Source: Acorus gramineus
Lineage: Eukaryota; Streptophyta; Magnoliopsida; Acorales; Acoraceae
NCBI GenBank assembly: GCA_030737835.1
Contig: CM060851.1
Location: 11,088,154-11,152,153, forward strand
Direction of reading: 5' to 3'
DNA: 64,000 nucleotides
The notes under the pieces are model-generated. The model did no database searches and had not been told where the DNA came from. It was given only the letters and a program-made list of their open reading frames with translations. Shown here one piece after another: positions 30,553-41,944 of the stretch (position 1 is its first letter; every line of letters begins with the position of its first letter). The position numbers and the translations under genes were made by a program.

Positions 30553-31374
30553 GGGAAAATGACAAAAAAAGTCTCTTAAAAGTCAGAAATACCTAAATCA
30601 GCCACTTTTTAAAATTATACAAATAAAAGTCTTATTTTACAATTTTGGAAACACAAAAGACTAACCTACCCTTATGCAATTAAATCATTAACATATTTTA
30701 TACCTCTTAATTTTATTGAAATATTTCACATTCTTAGTTTCGTTATTGTGTTTCACACATTCTCATGGATAATTTTTTTTTTACTCTAAATTCTTTGTGA
30801 TTCGGTGGATTTTGTGAGTTACATGACAATATAATTTGATTTTTTTTATGATAAACTCTTTTAAATGTTGAAGCTTCTTTAAAAAAAATAGATATATAAA
30901 CTAATTTGAGTATTTGATGTTAACTAATGATGCCATAACAATACGTGAATAGTCAAGTAAAAAAATGTGAATAAGGATTTAAACTACTAAAATATCATAT
31001 GTTGCATCGGGGCACAACACATATTTAAATTACATATTATAATTACATATTATGATTATAAATAATGAAAAATGATAAACAACATTAGGTGAGATATATA
31101 TAAGAAACACAAAATATGATATGTAATAATAAAAACTCTAAAAGGATTGATTTGGGTCATATAGAGTGAGATTTCTGTTTTGTAGAAAAAAATATGTTTT
31201 TTGTGTGAAATAACCTAACAAGGGTTATAGGGATGTTAAAGATCTAATTACATAAGGATAGATTATTCTTTTGTGTTTCTAAAATTATGAAATGAAACTT
31301 TTTTATGTATAATTTTAAAAAGTGACTAATTTGGGTATTTCTAACTTTTAGGAGATTTTTTTTGTCATTTTCCC
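30553..31374. mobile_element. Mutator-like MITE B, 822 bp, related to MITE A
   Basis: Left tip GGGAAAATGACAAAAAAAGT and right complement GGGAAAATGACAAAAAAAAT, followed inside by the same AAATACCxAAATxAGxCACT block as MITE A. The interior resembles MITE A in the opposite direction (GGGGCACAACAC near 31011 against GTGTTGCGCCCC). I find no matching 9-base flanks, so the target duplication has decayed or the ends are misplaced. Confidence 0.7.
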
Positions 31375-34300
31375 TTAAACTCATCTGCATTTTTTTCAAA
31401 AAACAAATAAAAAAAATCATTCATTACATTGGTGAAAATAAGACAGAAATTCAAATACCTCTAGGGTTTCTTTTTTTAAAAAAAATTGAAAAACGAAATC
31501 ATTCCAAAAACCCATTTCGTCAAAAACACCGAAAAAGACCGAATTTTGTTTGCTACCTCATTCAACCAGAAAAACGATGGCCACAAGGAATCATCAATGT
31601 TTTTTAATTTTTTTTGAAACATTGTTGTTAATTTGATGATTATTCGATTTCAATCATTAGACAAAGTATTTGCGATGGATTTCAATTATTAGACAAAGTA
31701 TTTGCGATGGATGCAAATGTTTTTTTCGAAGAATGTAGAAATAATACACAAATTGCAATATAAAACAAGGGTTCAAAATAGTCATTTATTTTTATATAAA
31801 TATAACTTAATTTCAATAATAAATTACATTTAACAGTCAGTTACATTTCATAAATGTAAGTGACTTCCATATATAATGCATGTTTATATTAGATTAACAT
31901 GTCACTAACTGAAAAATAATTTATATAAGTCCAAAGTAATAGTTTGAACTTTGAAATGTAATCAACTTTCACATGTTATACAATCCATGCCAATGTAAAA
32001 TAATTTAAGATTAAACGCCACAACTAAGAAAAAATTGTAATAAGGCCATACCAAAGGTTGCCATATTTAAAATCTAGCACCAAATTCAATAATAAACAAT
32101 TGTAACAAATGCAAAACAAATGATGAGAATTTAAATACAAATTCAGTTTTAGGCGGAGAAGAAAACGAAGCCACAAACGGACAGACACACCATGTTTTTT
32201 TTTTTTTCACCGTATAAAGCAAAAGAGAGAAGACTATTAATGGTAAAAAAAACCATAGGATTTGATCCTCCAAAACAATTCAAAAAATCATGTCATATTA
32301 GCAACAATCCTAACTTACTCCTTAATTATGGGTAGTAGTTATAAAAAAAGCCCCTAAAGGTTAAAATAAGTATTAACACTTATGCCAGAGCTTATGTGAG
32401 GCCTATAAGATGGGGCCATTGAATCACTATTGTTTTATTAAATATAACTGGATTAATATAATATAATAATATACTACTAAAATCATAATAATGTAGTTTT
32501 TATTAGGTAATGCGTATATTATTTTAGGGATTTTTAAATGCTACTTATTATAAGGATTAATAAGTTTTATTACATATTAAGAAATTTATTATATCATATT
32601 AAAGCTATTTTTTATATTTATAAAATATAATACAATATCAAATTTTTTTATTAAATGTAAATGTAATTTTTTTATTAAATTAATACCATGTACAGATTTA
32701 AATACATATTATTAATATTATAAGATCTCTATTTACATTTCTATTAAGGGTTAAGGACATCTAACTGCCTACAAACACCTGTAAACCCACATAAATCTTG
32801 TAAACCACAAGTTTGCAAGGACTTATATGGGTTTTTGCATGCTTACATGTCTCTTTTATTAAATGTATTAAATAAATTATTTTAACCGTCGGTGATACGA
32901 AAAAAAATAATCATCTCAAACATTATTCAACCCAAACTATTAATTTATGAAGTAAATTATATTTTTTTATTAAGGGATAAATTAAAATGTAAAATTGGAT
33001 CTCATTCTCTTTGATAAGTAAAGGGGATAAAACTTGATTATTTGATTCTGGTAGGACTGGGTATTTGGATTTGTATTCTTAGTTGCTATTGGTTTTAAGA
33101 ACGAGTGATTGCCCTTCTCCGACCCTTACTGCCCAACCGAAGAGCGGAAAGCTAATGCGTTCCGCTTATTGAACAGGGTCTATGGTCGGTCCGTGACCCC
33201 TCCTCCATCTAGCTGAGTTGATGCATAATCAAAGAGGGAGAAAATGACCTGCAGAAGGTAGTAAAATATTTGATCTAAATGTTTTGGAAAAATGAATTTC
33301 ACATGACTTATTTTTGGTATTGCATCCCTTTTTATAGTATCACCCATAGATAGGTCTTCTATCCACAACTATGGTGGGAGGATATTAAAGGAACACAGAG
33401 GATACGATGGGTACCTACGCTTCCAGTGGGTTTGGTGATGGGATTTGATCATGTCTGATCGGTCAAACAGTCAAAAGTAAGGTTGGTCAAAAGTGACACG
33501 TGTTATGGTATCATTGGTGCCGGCAGACACGTGAAAGGAAGATTTTGTTAATTCGGGTTGTAGGTTGTTTGAATGATACGTGGTAGGCTAGGATTGGATC
33601 CAATGAATTTGGCCCCTACAATATGTAATTAATAGGTGATAGCTCTCCACGTGATTGAACATGTCTTATGAAATATGAATATGGTTTAGGACCCCTTAAT
33701 TGATTTATAATTTACCCAACAGAGAACTTTTAGTAAATAACAATCTTTTAAGGGTGTAATCATAGTTTAGTGACATAGAAGTAACCAAACATAGAAACTT
33801 TGGTTAATATTTTTATAGAAAAGGAATAGATTTTAATAAATCAAAAATACATAAACAATTTTATGAATTATATATGCTAATATGCATCATAAAAATATCG
33901 CAGTCACCTAAGAGATAAACTTATAATGCAATTAAATTCTAAACATTATTTTTTATAATTCAATTAATTTGTGTTTCTTAAAATGATAAGATCGGATGGT
34001 TAGGAGCGTGTTCGACAATTAAATTATTGAACCTAATCGGATCTTGTCACCTAAAGTATCTGTGCCAAGCATTTACACAGTTTCTTTAACGCATGTACTA
34101 TATGTGAAAATTGCGGTTACAGGCAATAAGACTGTATAGTATTTGAAAGAAAAAATTTCTCTGAACCCCCTATCTAATTTCAAAATAAAATTTCTCGTAA
34201 TAAATTTATTTGAGCGGAATATTCCATCCAATGAACCAAAATAAATATGAAACGCTCATAAACACAAAAACCAAAATAGGACATGCTTACTAGAGTAGGA

Positions 34301-34535
34301 CAATATCATAATAACAATACGAGGGACAATCCCACGAATAGTACCATGGACATGTCACACATATTTTAATTTTTTTAAAATAATAAGTCTCATCTAAGGA
34401 CTCTTTTTTAACCATTATCTCAAATAAGAAGGTAGATCTCTGGATGATTACGAGGGTATATGGATTGTTCACACTGAGTTGTGAGTTATTTATAGCAATC
34501 TTATCAGAATCTGCTGAAACTTAAAAAGGGTTTTT
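31375..34535. other. AT-rich gene-free DNA
   Basis: No gene supported. A small direct duplication (ATTAGACAAAGTATTTGCGA) sits at about 31658 and 31688. The segment 33100-33700 is less AT-rich and resembles 46200-47500 weakly (TTTTTATA, GGTGGGAGGATA, GTCAAAxGTGACACGT, CAGACACxTG in the same order), so it may be a fragment of an unidentified LTR. Confidence 0.5.
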
Positions 34536-34556
34536 GTGTGTGTGTTTGTGTGTGTA

Positions 34557-34591
<35 letters not shown>
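34536..34591. repeat. (TG)n-(TA)n compound microsatellite
   Basis: TG-rich run then about 13 TA units, ending exactly where the palindrome-array element begins; another short TA run follows the element at 35809-35819. Confidence 0.85.
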
Positions 34592-34683
34592 GTAATTAGC
34601 ACTTTTAGCCCCTGAAAATTGAATATTTACAGAAATAGCTCCGCCACCCGAATATTTGTAAAAACTAGCCCCGCTGAAATTTT

Positions 34684-34721
34684 ACACTGGAGACGGATTA
34701 TATATAATCCGTCTCCAGTGT
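34684..34721. repeat. Perfect 38-nt palindrome (copy 1 of 6)
   Basis: Half-site ACACTGGAGACGGATTATA is followed directly by its exact complement. Further copies: 34745-34782 (left half degenerate), 34806-34837 (right half truncated), 34861-34898 (one mismatch), 35620-35653 (left half degenerate) and 35677-35714 (perfect). Units are linked by short arms reading GTAACCCGTACCTGTCCCAT or its complement. Confidence 0.95.
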
Positions 34722-35321
34722 TGTAACCCGTACCTGTCCCATTTACAATAGAGGCGGATTATATATAATCCGTCTCCAGTGTAAATCACCCCCTTATTGG
34801 GAATTTACACTGGAGACGGGTTATATACAATCCGTCTAAATGGGACAGATACGGGTTACAACACTGGAGACGAATTATATATAATCCGTCTCCAGTGTAA
34901 AATTTCACCTATGTGATTTGTATAACCATGTCTGAAAACAAAGCATCATTTTAAAATACTGTCTTGTCTTGTAAATAAACATGCACCTATGTGGCTATGT
35001 AAGAGGTTGCGATAAACACAACAGTGATGGTTGCCTTTCGCTATTAAAAACTTAAATAAAAGCCTCTACATAAATTTTTAATAAAAAAATATCCTAATGT
35101 TCCTAATTGTGTTGCATCGGCGGAGTACTATAGACTAGTTATAAAATCCACATTTATTGCATCGAAGTATACAATTCGTTGAAATTTTTTCACATTATCT
35201 ATGAATGATATTAATCAATTCATTGGAATATATACATCCAATGATCAATCCTTTTTTTAATGTATCAAAATATAAAAGTATATATATATCTCATTAGAGT
35301 TATATATCCCACCACTTCCCC

Positions 35322-35455
35322 TTTGCATATATAAGCCCTGTCCCACTGTCAAGCTCTAAAACTCTCATTTTTCACCCTTTTTGTCCCTCTTTCACCCACC
35401 CACCCGCTGCCAACCCCAAAAAATTATCAAAAACAACTCTGAATCCAAAGGTAAA
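35322..35455 (+). promoter_or_regulatory. Promoter-like segment inside the palindrome-array element
   Basis: GCATATATAAGCCC (TATA box, about 35325-35338) is followed by a pyrimidine/A-rich leader without ATG (CTCTTTCACCCACCCACCCG) and by AATCCAAAG/GTAAATATC at about 35450, which fits a splice donor. This is the arrangement of a plant core promoter and leader intron. No coding exon follows before the right arm. Confidence 0.4.
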
Positions 35456-35676
35456 TATCAAAACCCAAAATGTTCTTGAATTTTATTATTTATTTATCAA
35501 TTGTTTTGATTTTATTGATTACATTTGGGTTTTTTTTTTATCAAAACCATAAATGTTGAATGTTGAATTTATTTATTATTGAAAATTAAGATTATATACA
35601 ATTAAAAAAAAATTAAGATGGAAAACGAATTGTATATAATCCGTCTCCAGTGTAAATGGGGCAGATACGGGTTACA

Positions 35677-35714
35677 ACACTGGAGACGGATTATATATAA
35701 TCCGTCTCCAGTGT
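35677..35714. repeat. Perfect 38-nt palindrome (copy 6 of 6)
   Basis: Identical to the copy at 34684-34721, in the right arm of the element. Identity between arms while other copies have decayed points to conversion or to selection on the perfect form. Confidence 0.95.
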
Positions 35715-35976
35715 AAAATTTCAGCGGGGCTAGTTTTTGCAAATATTCGGGTGGCGGGGCTATTTTTGTAAATATTCAATTTTCGAGAGCTAAAAGTGCT
35801 AATTACCCTATATATATATTCTTTAAAAACGTGATATTTTGTTAACATCCTAATCTTCTAAAGAATAGAAATTGTCAATCATGATACATAGATATCTTCT
35901 TTTATTTCAATTATATCAATACATATAAAATATAAAGAGAATACATACTAGTAAGATATTTTTATTTATCAATGAA

Positions 35977-36206
35977 GGGTCCGTTTGGATATGAGTTTAG
36001 GTAGATTTTGTGTTTAAAAAGTTAAAAATTATCAAAGTCAGATCCAAACACGTTTTCAGCTTTTAGCTTTTCAAACCACAATCTTTCTTTTTAGGCCAAA
36101 AAATCTTGCAATTGAAAATTTAATAAAACATAGATTTTCAAAAGTTGAGTTTGAAATATAAGATTTTAAGAATCTCATAGTTTCAACTTCACATCCAAAC
36201 GCACCC
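35977..36206. mobile_element. Small MITE, 230 bp, hAT-like tips
   Basis: Left GGGTCCGTTTGGATATGAG and right complement GGGTGCGTTTGGATGTGAAG, with inverted similarity continuing inward (AGATTTTGTGTTT against AAATCTTG). Tips of the form GGGTGCGTTTGGAT are common on small plant hAT-type MITEs. A clear 8-bp target duplication is not seen. A 20-base direct repeat (CGCACCCGAAGTTTTTAT) follows at 36200-36243. Confidence 0.55.
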
Positions 36207-36243
36207 GAAGTTTTTATTTTTCACGCACCCGAAGTTTTTATAT

Positions 36244-37131
36244 GATTTTTCAGTGGGTAGTTTATATATGATTAGTTGTTATTACAGATTTTTTATTCAA
36301 TTAAAATATAGGAGAACAACATTAAATAAATTTTTATTATATATATAATGAATTTTAAAATTAGTGTATTATGAAAAAAAATAGAAGATAAGGGCTTTTA
36401 GCTCTTTTTTTTTTTACTTTAACGATTTAATAAAAATCCATATCAAATATCATGGTACTTAAATAAACTGGTAAAATATGCATAATTTTCAAACTTCTTA
36501 AATTAAATAGGTCATTTTTAGTGGTATAAAAATAAATAACATAATTTTGGATGAAATACATGCAAAAACTCCTAGACAAATCATAAACAAAGAAAATGTT
36601 ATGCAACTCTTTTTCTAGCACCATTTCAGTCCAAGCATGTTTTAAATTTTTTTTACAAATTTTATACATCATTTAATGTGTATGTGCTGTTATAAAGACC
36701 AATGAATGGCAAGGATTGATTTATTGAAAATGTGAAAATTAAATTTCTAACGATATATATATCTTATTATTGTGAGTATATGACGCTAACAAGTTATATA
36801 AAGTTGAAATTTGAGTTAAAAAAATGACTATATATAACTGAGCTCAACAAACAAATATATAAAAACATTTGTTGAAACTCATGGCGTTATATAAATTATA
36901 TAAGGAAAATGGTAGACGCGATCCCTTTTTCATACTCAAATACACTCTACTTTATTTATTTTTTTTAAAGCATTATATCTCATCTCATAAAATATGTAAT
37001 TAAGTAAAAAAAAATGAAGTATGTTTCTAATAAATTGTATGGGATCATTTATAAAATATATAAGTAATTTTTTGTGAGATAGATGCATAATTAAAATGAG
37101 TGCAAGTACATGGGATTTAAATAAACTGAAT
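36244..37131. other. AT-rich gene-free DNA
   Basis: No gene, no recognised repeat; ends with one copy of the ATAAC target duplication of the next element (37132-37136). Confidence 0.6.
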
Positions 37132-37136
37132 ATAAC

Positions 37137-37263
37137 TGTTAAATTATATGTGTTATATCATAGTGTATTACATGTGTAATCCTGTGTGTACTTGTACATA
37201 AGGGATTGAACCCTAAAGTGTAATACAAGGATTCTATTATTTTATTCTTTTTTGTTTCTATCA
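37137..37263 (+). repeat. 5' LTR of the plus-strand copia element
   Basis: TGTTAAATTATATGTG to TTTCTATCA, 127 bases, nearly repeated at 41816-41939. Confidence 0.92.
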
Positions 37264-37276
37264 TGGTATCAGAGCT
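37264..37276 (+). promoter_or_regulatory. Primer-binding site (initiator Met-tRNA type)
   Basis: TGGTATCAGAGCT, complementary to the 3' end of plant initiator methionine tRNA, directly after the LTR. Confidence 0.9.
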
Positions 37277-38087
37277 TGAAATTAAAAAAAAAAACCCTAA
37301 TTTTTTTTTTTTTTTTTTGGAATCCTTCGTCGTTGCTGTCGTGCCCCTACCGTCGCCGTCACCACCCCTGCCGCTTCTGCACGCCGCCCTGCCGCTGACG
37401 CTCGCAGCTCTGCAGCGTGCCCTGCCCTGCTCTGCCAGGTGCCCTACCGCGCCCTGCCCTGCCGAGCGCCCTGCCACGCCTTGCCCTGCCGCGCGTCTGA
37501 ACCTACCCGGATTACCCGGGATCTGTCGCACCCAACAAATCTGCCAGGGCACCGATCTGCTGATCCTGCCCGGATTTCCCGGGATCTGTTGGGACAGCTC
37601 GTGCCAGCCTGTCTCGAGCGTTCTAGATCGTCTCGCGCACCCGACGTGGCACCTGCCCAGCATCCGACCCGGACCCTGCCGAGCAACCCGGATCTGTGAA
37701 CCCGGCCCAGCATCTGACCCAGACCCGACCCAGATTGGCGAATCTAGCCCAGCACCCGACCCGAGCCTTCCCTGAGGTCACCTCCGGCTGCCCTCTGCCG
37801 CCACCGGCCGCTCTCCGCGGCCTCCAGCACCTCCTTGAGACTCCGAATCACTAAATCAGTTATAACTTCCTCTCTGAAAAGTCCGATTAAGGTGATCCAG
37901 GAGTCCATTTTGCTCAATTTTTCGTGCTCTACGTCCTTGTTTTCTTCTGATCCTCATCCGAGTGGTTCTGCACAATGTTAGAAACCAACGATGACCCTAC
38001 TCTTCCACCACCAACATCGAAGGTTTCTGATCTCCCTCAAGCTGTTGTGGTATCTGATCTCTCTTAGGCTGCTACTCTCTCTCTCAG
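37277..38087 (+). other. Untranslated leader of the copia element, C-rich
   Basis: Starts with an A-run and a T-run (37287-37319), then CCCTGCC-type repeats to about 37760. Overlapping Pro/Ala/Arg-rich open frames on both strands are compositional. gag-like coding begins near 38088. Confidence 0.6.
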
Positions 38088-41000
38088 ATGGCATGTTTTG
38101 AGAATTTTTGGGACAATCTTCCGAACTCGACGGATTTTCCTCTCAGTTCTGTCGATGATTGGTCACCCTGGCACATTATGGTACAGAGCGCTCTCGATCG
38201 TTGTAATCTTGTCGGTTATATTGATTGTTCTATTGTGCAATCGTCTGATCGAGACCCGACATATATCACCTAGCGCACACGGGACAGATGCGTACGCTCC
38301 TATTTGATTAACTCTGTTGATCGTTCGATCCGTGCAGATCTCACTGGTTTTCCGTCGTCCGCCGCACTATGGACTCATCTTTGTGATCGCTTTGTAGAGA
38401 AAAGCGGTGCTCGTGAATATCAACTTCTGATCGACACTCAGACTGCTACTGACGCTCCGTCTTCATACACAAATCAGCTTGGGCGTATCCGAGAGAGCCT
38501 CGATCAGCTGATCATACAGCAACCTCCTCCTGGTTCTTCTATTCCCTCTGCTTTCTCTACTACTTCGGGTACTCCTGTTCATTGAATTTTTTATTCAGGT
38601 GCTTCACATCACATGACACTGGACAGTTCTGTCCTCACTGCATGCTCATCGGCACCTTCACACCTGCCCACGATTCATACTGCTGATGGCTCTCCTTTAG
38701 TCAGCACGCAGTGTGGATCGATCACTACCACCTCTGACCCTACAGGACGCCTTTCATTACCATTTGTTTTGCATGCCCCTGACATTTGCATGAATCTTAT
38801 ATCTATTAGTCGATTGTGTGATTCTGGTCTCACTGTTACATTTACCACCTCTGGTTGTCTTGTGCAGGATCCACGATCAGGGTAGAGAATTGGAGTTGGA
38901 CGTAGGCTTGGTGGACTTTATTACGTGGAGTATCTTCGTCTTCCTGTTCCTGATCCATCTGTTTTCTATGGTAGCGTCACTTCTGATGTCGATTTGTGGC
39001 ATCGAAGGTTAGGTCATGTGTTTGAGTCTTGTCTCAAAGAACTATTTCAGTCTGGTGTCTTAGGTCGTGTTGCTTTTTCTCCACTTTCTGTTTGCGAGGG
39101 CTGTAAATTAGCCAAACTTGTGGCTACTCCTTTTAGTCCTAGCAATAATCAGTCCTCTAGTCCATTTGAGCTTGTTCATTCTGACATTGAGGGCCCATCT
39201 CATGTAACCTCAAAGAGTGGTTTTTCTTATTATATTAGTTTTATTGATGACTACTCTCGTTTTACTTGGATTTATTTATTGTGTCAACGTTTTGAGGTTT
39301 CCAAAATTTATGAGATTTTTACCAATATGATTTATACCCAATTTCAAGTTCGTATCAAAACTTTTAGGTCTGATTATGCTCGAGAATACATCTCTTCTAC
39401 GATGCGTTCTCTTCTTCATTCTCATGGCACCCTTTTTCAGCAATCATGCCCCTATACTCATGAGCAAAATGGGGTTGCTGAACGAAACATCGTCTTATTC
39501 TTGAGACGGCACATGCTCTCTTACTTTCCTCTTCAGTCCCCAGTGCGTTCTAGGCTGAGGCTGCTCTTCTCTGTGTCCATCTTATCAATATCACCCCCTC
39601 CTCTGTCCTCTCCGGTATGACTCTTCATGAGCGTTTTTATTCTTCTCACCCTGATTATAGCAGACTTTGCACATTTGGATGTACGTGTTTTGTGCTTCTC
39701 CCTCCTCATCAACGCACCAAGTTGGCCGCTCGGTCAGTAAAGTGTGTATTCTTGGGGATTAGCTTCGAACAAAAGGGTTATCGTTGCTATGATCATGTTG
39801 GAGATCGATTTTGGATCGCTTGTCATGTGTCCTTTGTCGAGAATGTTCCCCATTTTTCTTCTTTACCCACTCCGTCCTCTCCTTCTGTGCATTCTCTTGT
39901 TCAGATCTCTCCTGTGCATTCTCCTGTTCAGGTTTCTCCTATTACGTCTCTTCTTTTTCCTGGCCTACTTGTTGCACTAGAGTTTGTTTCTACCCCTGCA
40001 TCTCAACCTGACACTCCTGTAGATAACCCACCCTCTCCTCCCAGTGTGTCTCCTATTGCCCCTACTGAAGATACTTCTGCTAGTCCTCAGACTCCCACGC
40101 CAGACACGCCTCCTCCTGCCGTGGATCCTCATCTTTTGCCTCGTTATCCTCAGCGTGCGTGTCACTCCCCTTCCCGCTTCAGTTACGACTCGGGACCACC
40201 TGACCAGTTTGGTTTTGCATTGTTAGTACCTACTCTGCACAGTTTCAGGCCTATCTCACAGCTATACATGCCCATCGTGAGCCCCGTTCTTACCGCGAGG
40301 CAGTCGAGTACCCTGAGTGGAAGCAGGCCATGACAGAGGAATTTCAGGCATTTGAGCAGACGTAGACTTGGGATGTTGTTCCCCTTCCAGATGGTGTTAC
40401 ACCTATTAGCTGCAAATGGATCTTCAAGATCAAGCATCGTCCTGATGGGTCCATTGAACGGTATAAAGCTCGTCTTGTTGCTCGAGGTTTCACCCAGGAG
40501 TATGGTATTGACTATGAGGAGACGTTTGCACCTGTCGCTCAGATGACCACTGTTCGTACTCTCCTTGCTGTTGCTGCTGTTCGTCGCTGGCCTCTCTTTC
40601 AGATGGATGTGAAGAATGCGTTTCTTCACGGTGACCTATCTGAGGTTGTCTACATGCAGCCACCTCAAGGTCTCAGCACTCCTCCTCAGCATGTCTGTTG
40701 TCTTCGGCGGGCTATATACGGACTGAAACAGGCCCCTCGTGCCTGGTTTGAGCGTTTTCACAGTGTTATTCTGATAGCTGGTTTTGTTGAGAGCCACCAG
40801 GACCACTCTATGTTTGTGCGATCCTCATCGTAGGGGCAGGTAATCCTTCTTCTGTATGTTGATGACATGATTATAACTGACGATGACTCCGCTGGTATTA
40901 CTCTGGTCAAGAGCCACCTCAGTCGACAGTTTCAGATGAAGGATCTTGGTACTCTTCGCTACTTCCTTGGTCTCGAGATTGCACAGAGTGATCATGGGAT

Positions 41001-41802
41001 CCTGCTTACTCAACAGAAGTATACAGCTGACATTTTAGAGCGTGCTGCCCTCTCCGATACCTGCAGTGCGGATACTCCTCTCGAGCTTCATATGAAGCTT
41101 TGTCCTACATATGGTGAGCTTCTCCCAGATCCTACTAGATACAGACAGATTGTGGGTCAGCTTGTGTATCTCTGCATCACCAGACCTAACATTGCTCATG
41201 CTGTTAGCATTGTTAGTCAGTTTGTCTCGACCCCTCGATCAGTGCATTATGGTGCTCTTATACGTATTCTCAGATATTTACATGGTACTATCACTAGATC
41301 GCTATATTTGTCATCCTCTTCCACTTTGGTTCTTAGAGCTTACACTGATACTGATTGGGCTGGAGATTCGATCACGAGACGCTCTACCACTAGGTTCTGC
41401 ATATTTCTTGGAGATTCCATCATCTCTTGGCGCAGCAAGAAACAGGAAGTTGTTTCCCTGTCCAGCACTGAGGCTGAGTATCGCGCCATGGCTATTACCA
41501 CCAAGGAGATTGTTCATTTGAGACATCTCTTGGTGGACTTAGGAGTCACTATGACTGGTCCTACTACTCTTTATTGTGATAACCGGTCTGCTATTCAGAT
41601 AGCCAGCAATCCAGTCTTTCACGAAAGGACCAAACACATTGAGATTGACTGTCACTTCGTTCGTCAGCCCTACCTTGCAAAGACAGTATCGCTTCCGCAT
41701 ATTTCCTCTGCAGAGCAGCTTGCTGATTTTTTTACGAAGTCACATCCAGTTCCTCAATTTCAGTTCCTCATTCGCAAACTCACCTTGTATGATCCACACT
41801 AA
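38088..41802 (+). pseudogene. Copia gag-pol, broken by stops and frameshifts
   Basis: gag from MACFENFWDN (38088), short and lacking a CCHC knuckle; protease around 38590-38620 with YSGASHHM where DSGA is expected, so the catalytic Asp is gone; integrase zinc region WHRRLGH...CEGC (38995-39105), catalytic acidic residues in HSDIEGP, FRSDYAREY and EQNGVAERN; reverse transcriptase with YKARLVARGFTQEYGIDYEE (about 40460-40520), NAFLHGDLSEVVYMQ and LLYVDDMII (about 40850-40870); RNase H with YTDTDWAGD and SSTEAEYRAMA to 41802. Disruptions: in-frame stops near 38271, 38583, 38883, 40364 and 40831, and frame changes near 39485-39610 and 40330. Confidence 0.9.
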
Positions 41803-41803
41803 G

Positions 41804-41815
41804 TTTGAGGGGGGC
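41804..41815 (+). other. Polypurine tract
   Basis: TTTGAGGGGGGC immediately before the 3' LTR; primes plus-strand DNA in LTR elements. Confidence 0.75.
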
Positions 41816-41939
41816 TATTAAATTATATGTGTTATGTCATAGTGTATTACACGTGTAATCCTGTGTGTACTTATATATAAGGGATTGAACCCTAAAGTGC
41901 AATTCAAGGATTCTATTATTTTATTATTTGTTTCTATCA
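41816..41939 (+). repeat. 3' LTR of the plus-strand copia element
   Basis: 124 bases matching the 5' LTR, with TA in place of the first TG and a few other substitutions and small deletions. Confidence 0.92.
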
Positions 41940-41944
41940 ATAAC

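Larger units (their letters stand above)
34592..35806. mobile_element. TIR element with an array of 38-nt palindromes, inserted in a TA microsatellite
   Basis: Inverted termini of over 100 bases: left GTAATTAGCACTTTTAGC, then TTGAATATTTACAGAAATAG and GCCACCCGAATATTTG; the right end is its complement. TA repeats lie on both outer sides, as in elements that target (TA)n tracts. Inside both arms there are six copies of a palindromic unit. The middle (about 34920-35600) has no long open frame but a promoter-like segment. No transposase, so non-autonomous. Superfamily uncertain; the tips do not begin with CACTA and no non-TA target duplication can be read. Confidence 0.7.
37137..41939 (+). mobile_element. 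Full-structure Ty1/copia retrotransposon, 4.8 kb, coding capacity lost
   Basis: ATAAC flanks both ends (37132-37136, 41940-41944). Short LTRs of about 125 bases, primer-binding site directly after the 5' LTR, a polypurine tract before the 3' LTR, and gag, protease, integrase, reverse transcriptase and RNase H in the copia order. LTRs differ at several positions and the 3' LTR begins TA in place of TG, so the insertion is not very recent. Confidence 0.93.

Noticed and set aside
34592..35806. CACTA (En/Spm) assignment of the palindrome-array element
   Set aside because: CACTTTTAG occurs near the tip but the inverted repeat continues outward through GTAATTAG, and the 3 bases outside CACTTT do not match between ends.
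37263..37775. 170-codon Pro/Ala-rich frame and antisense 174-codon frame after the copia primer-binding site
   Set aside because: Leader sequence of the element; C-rich repeats, no gag similarity. gag motifs begin only after 38088.
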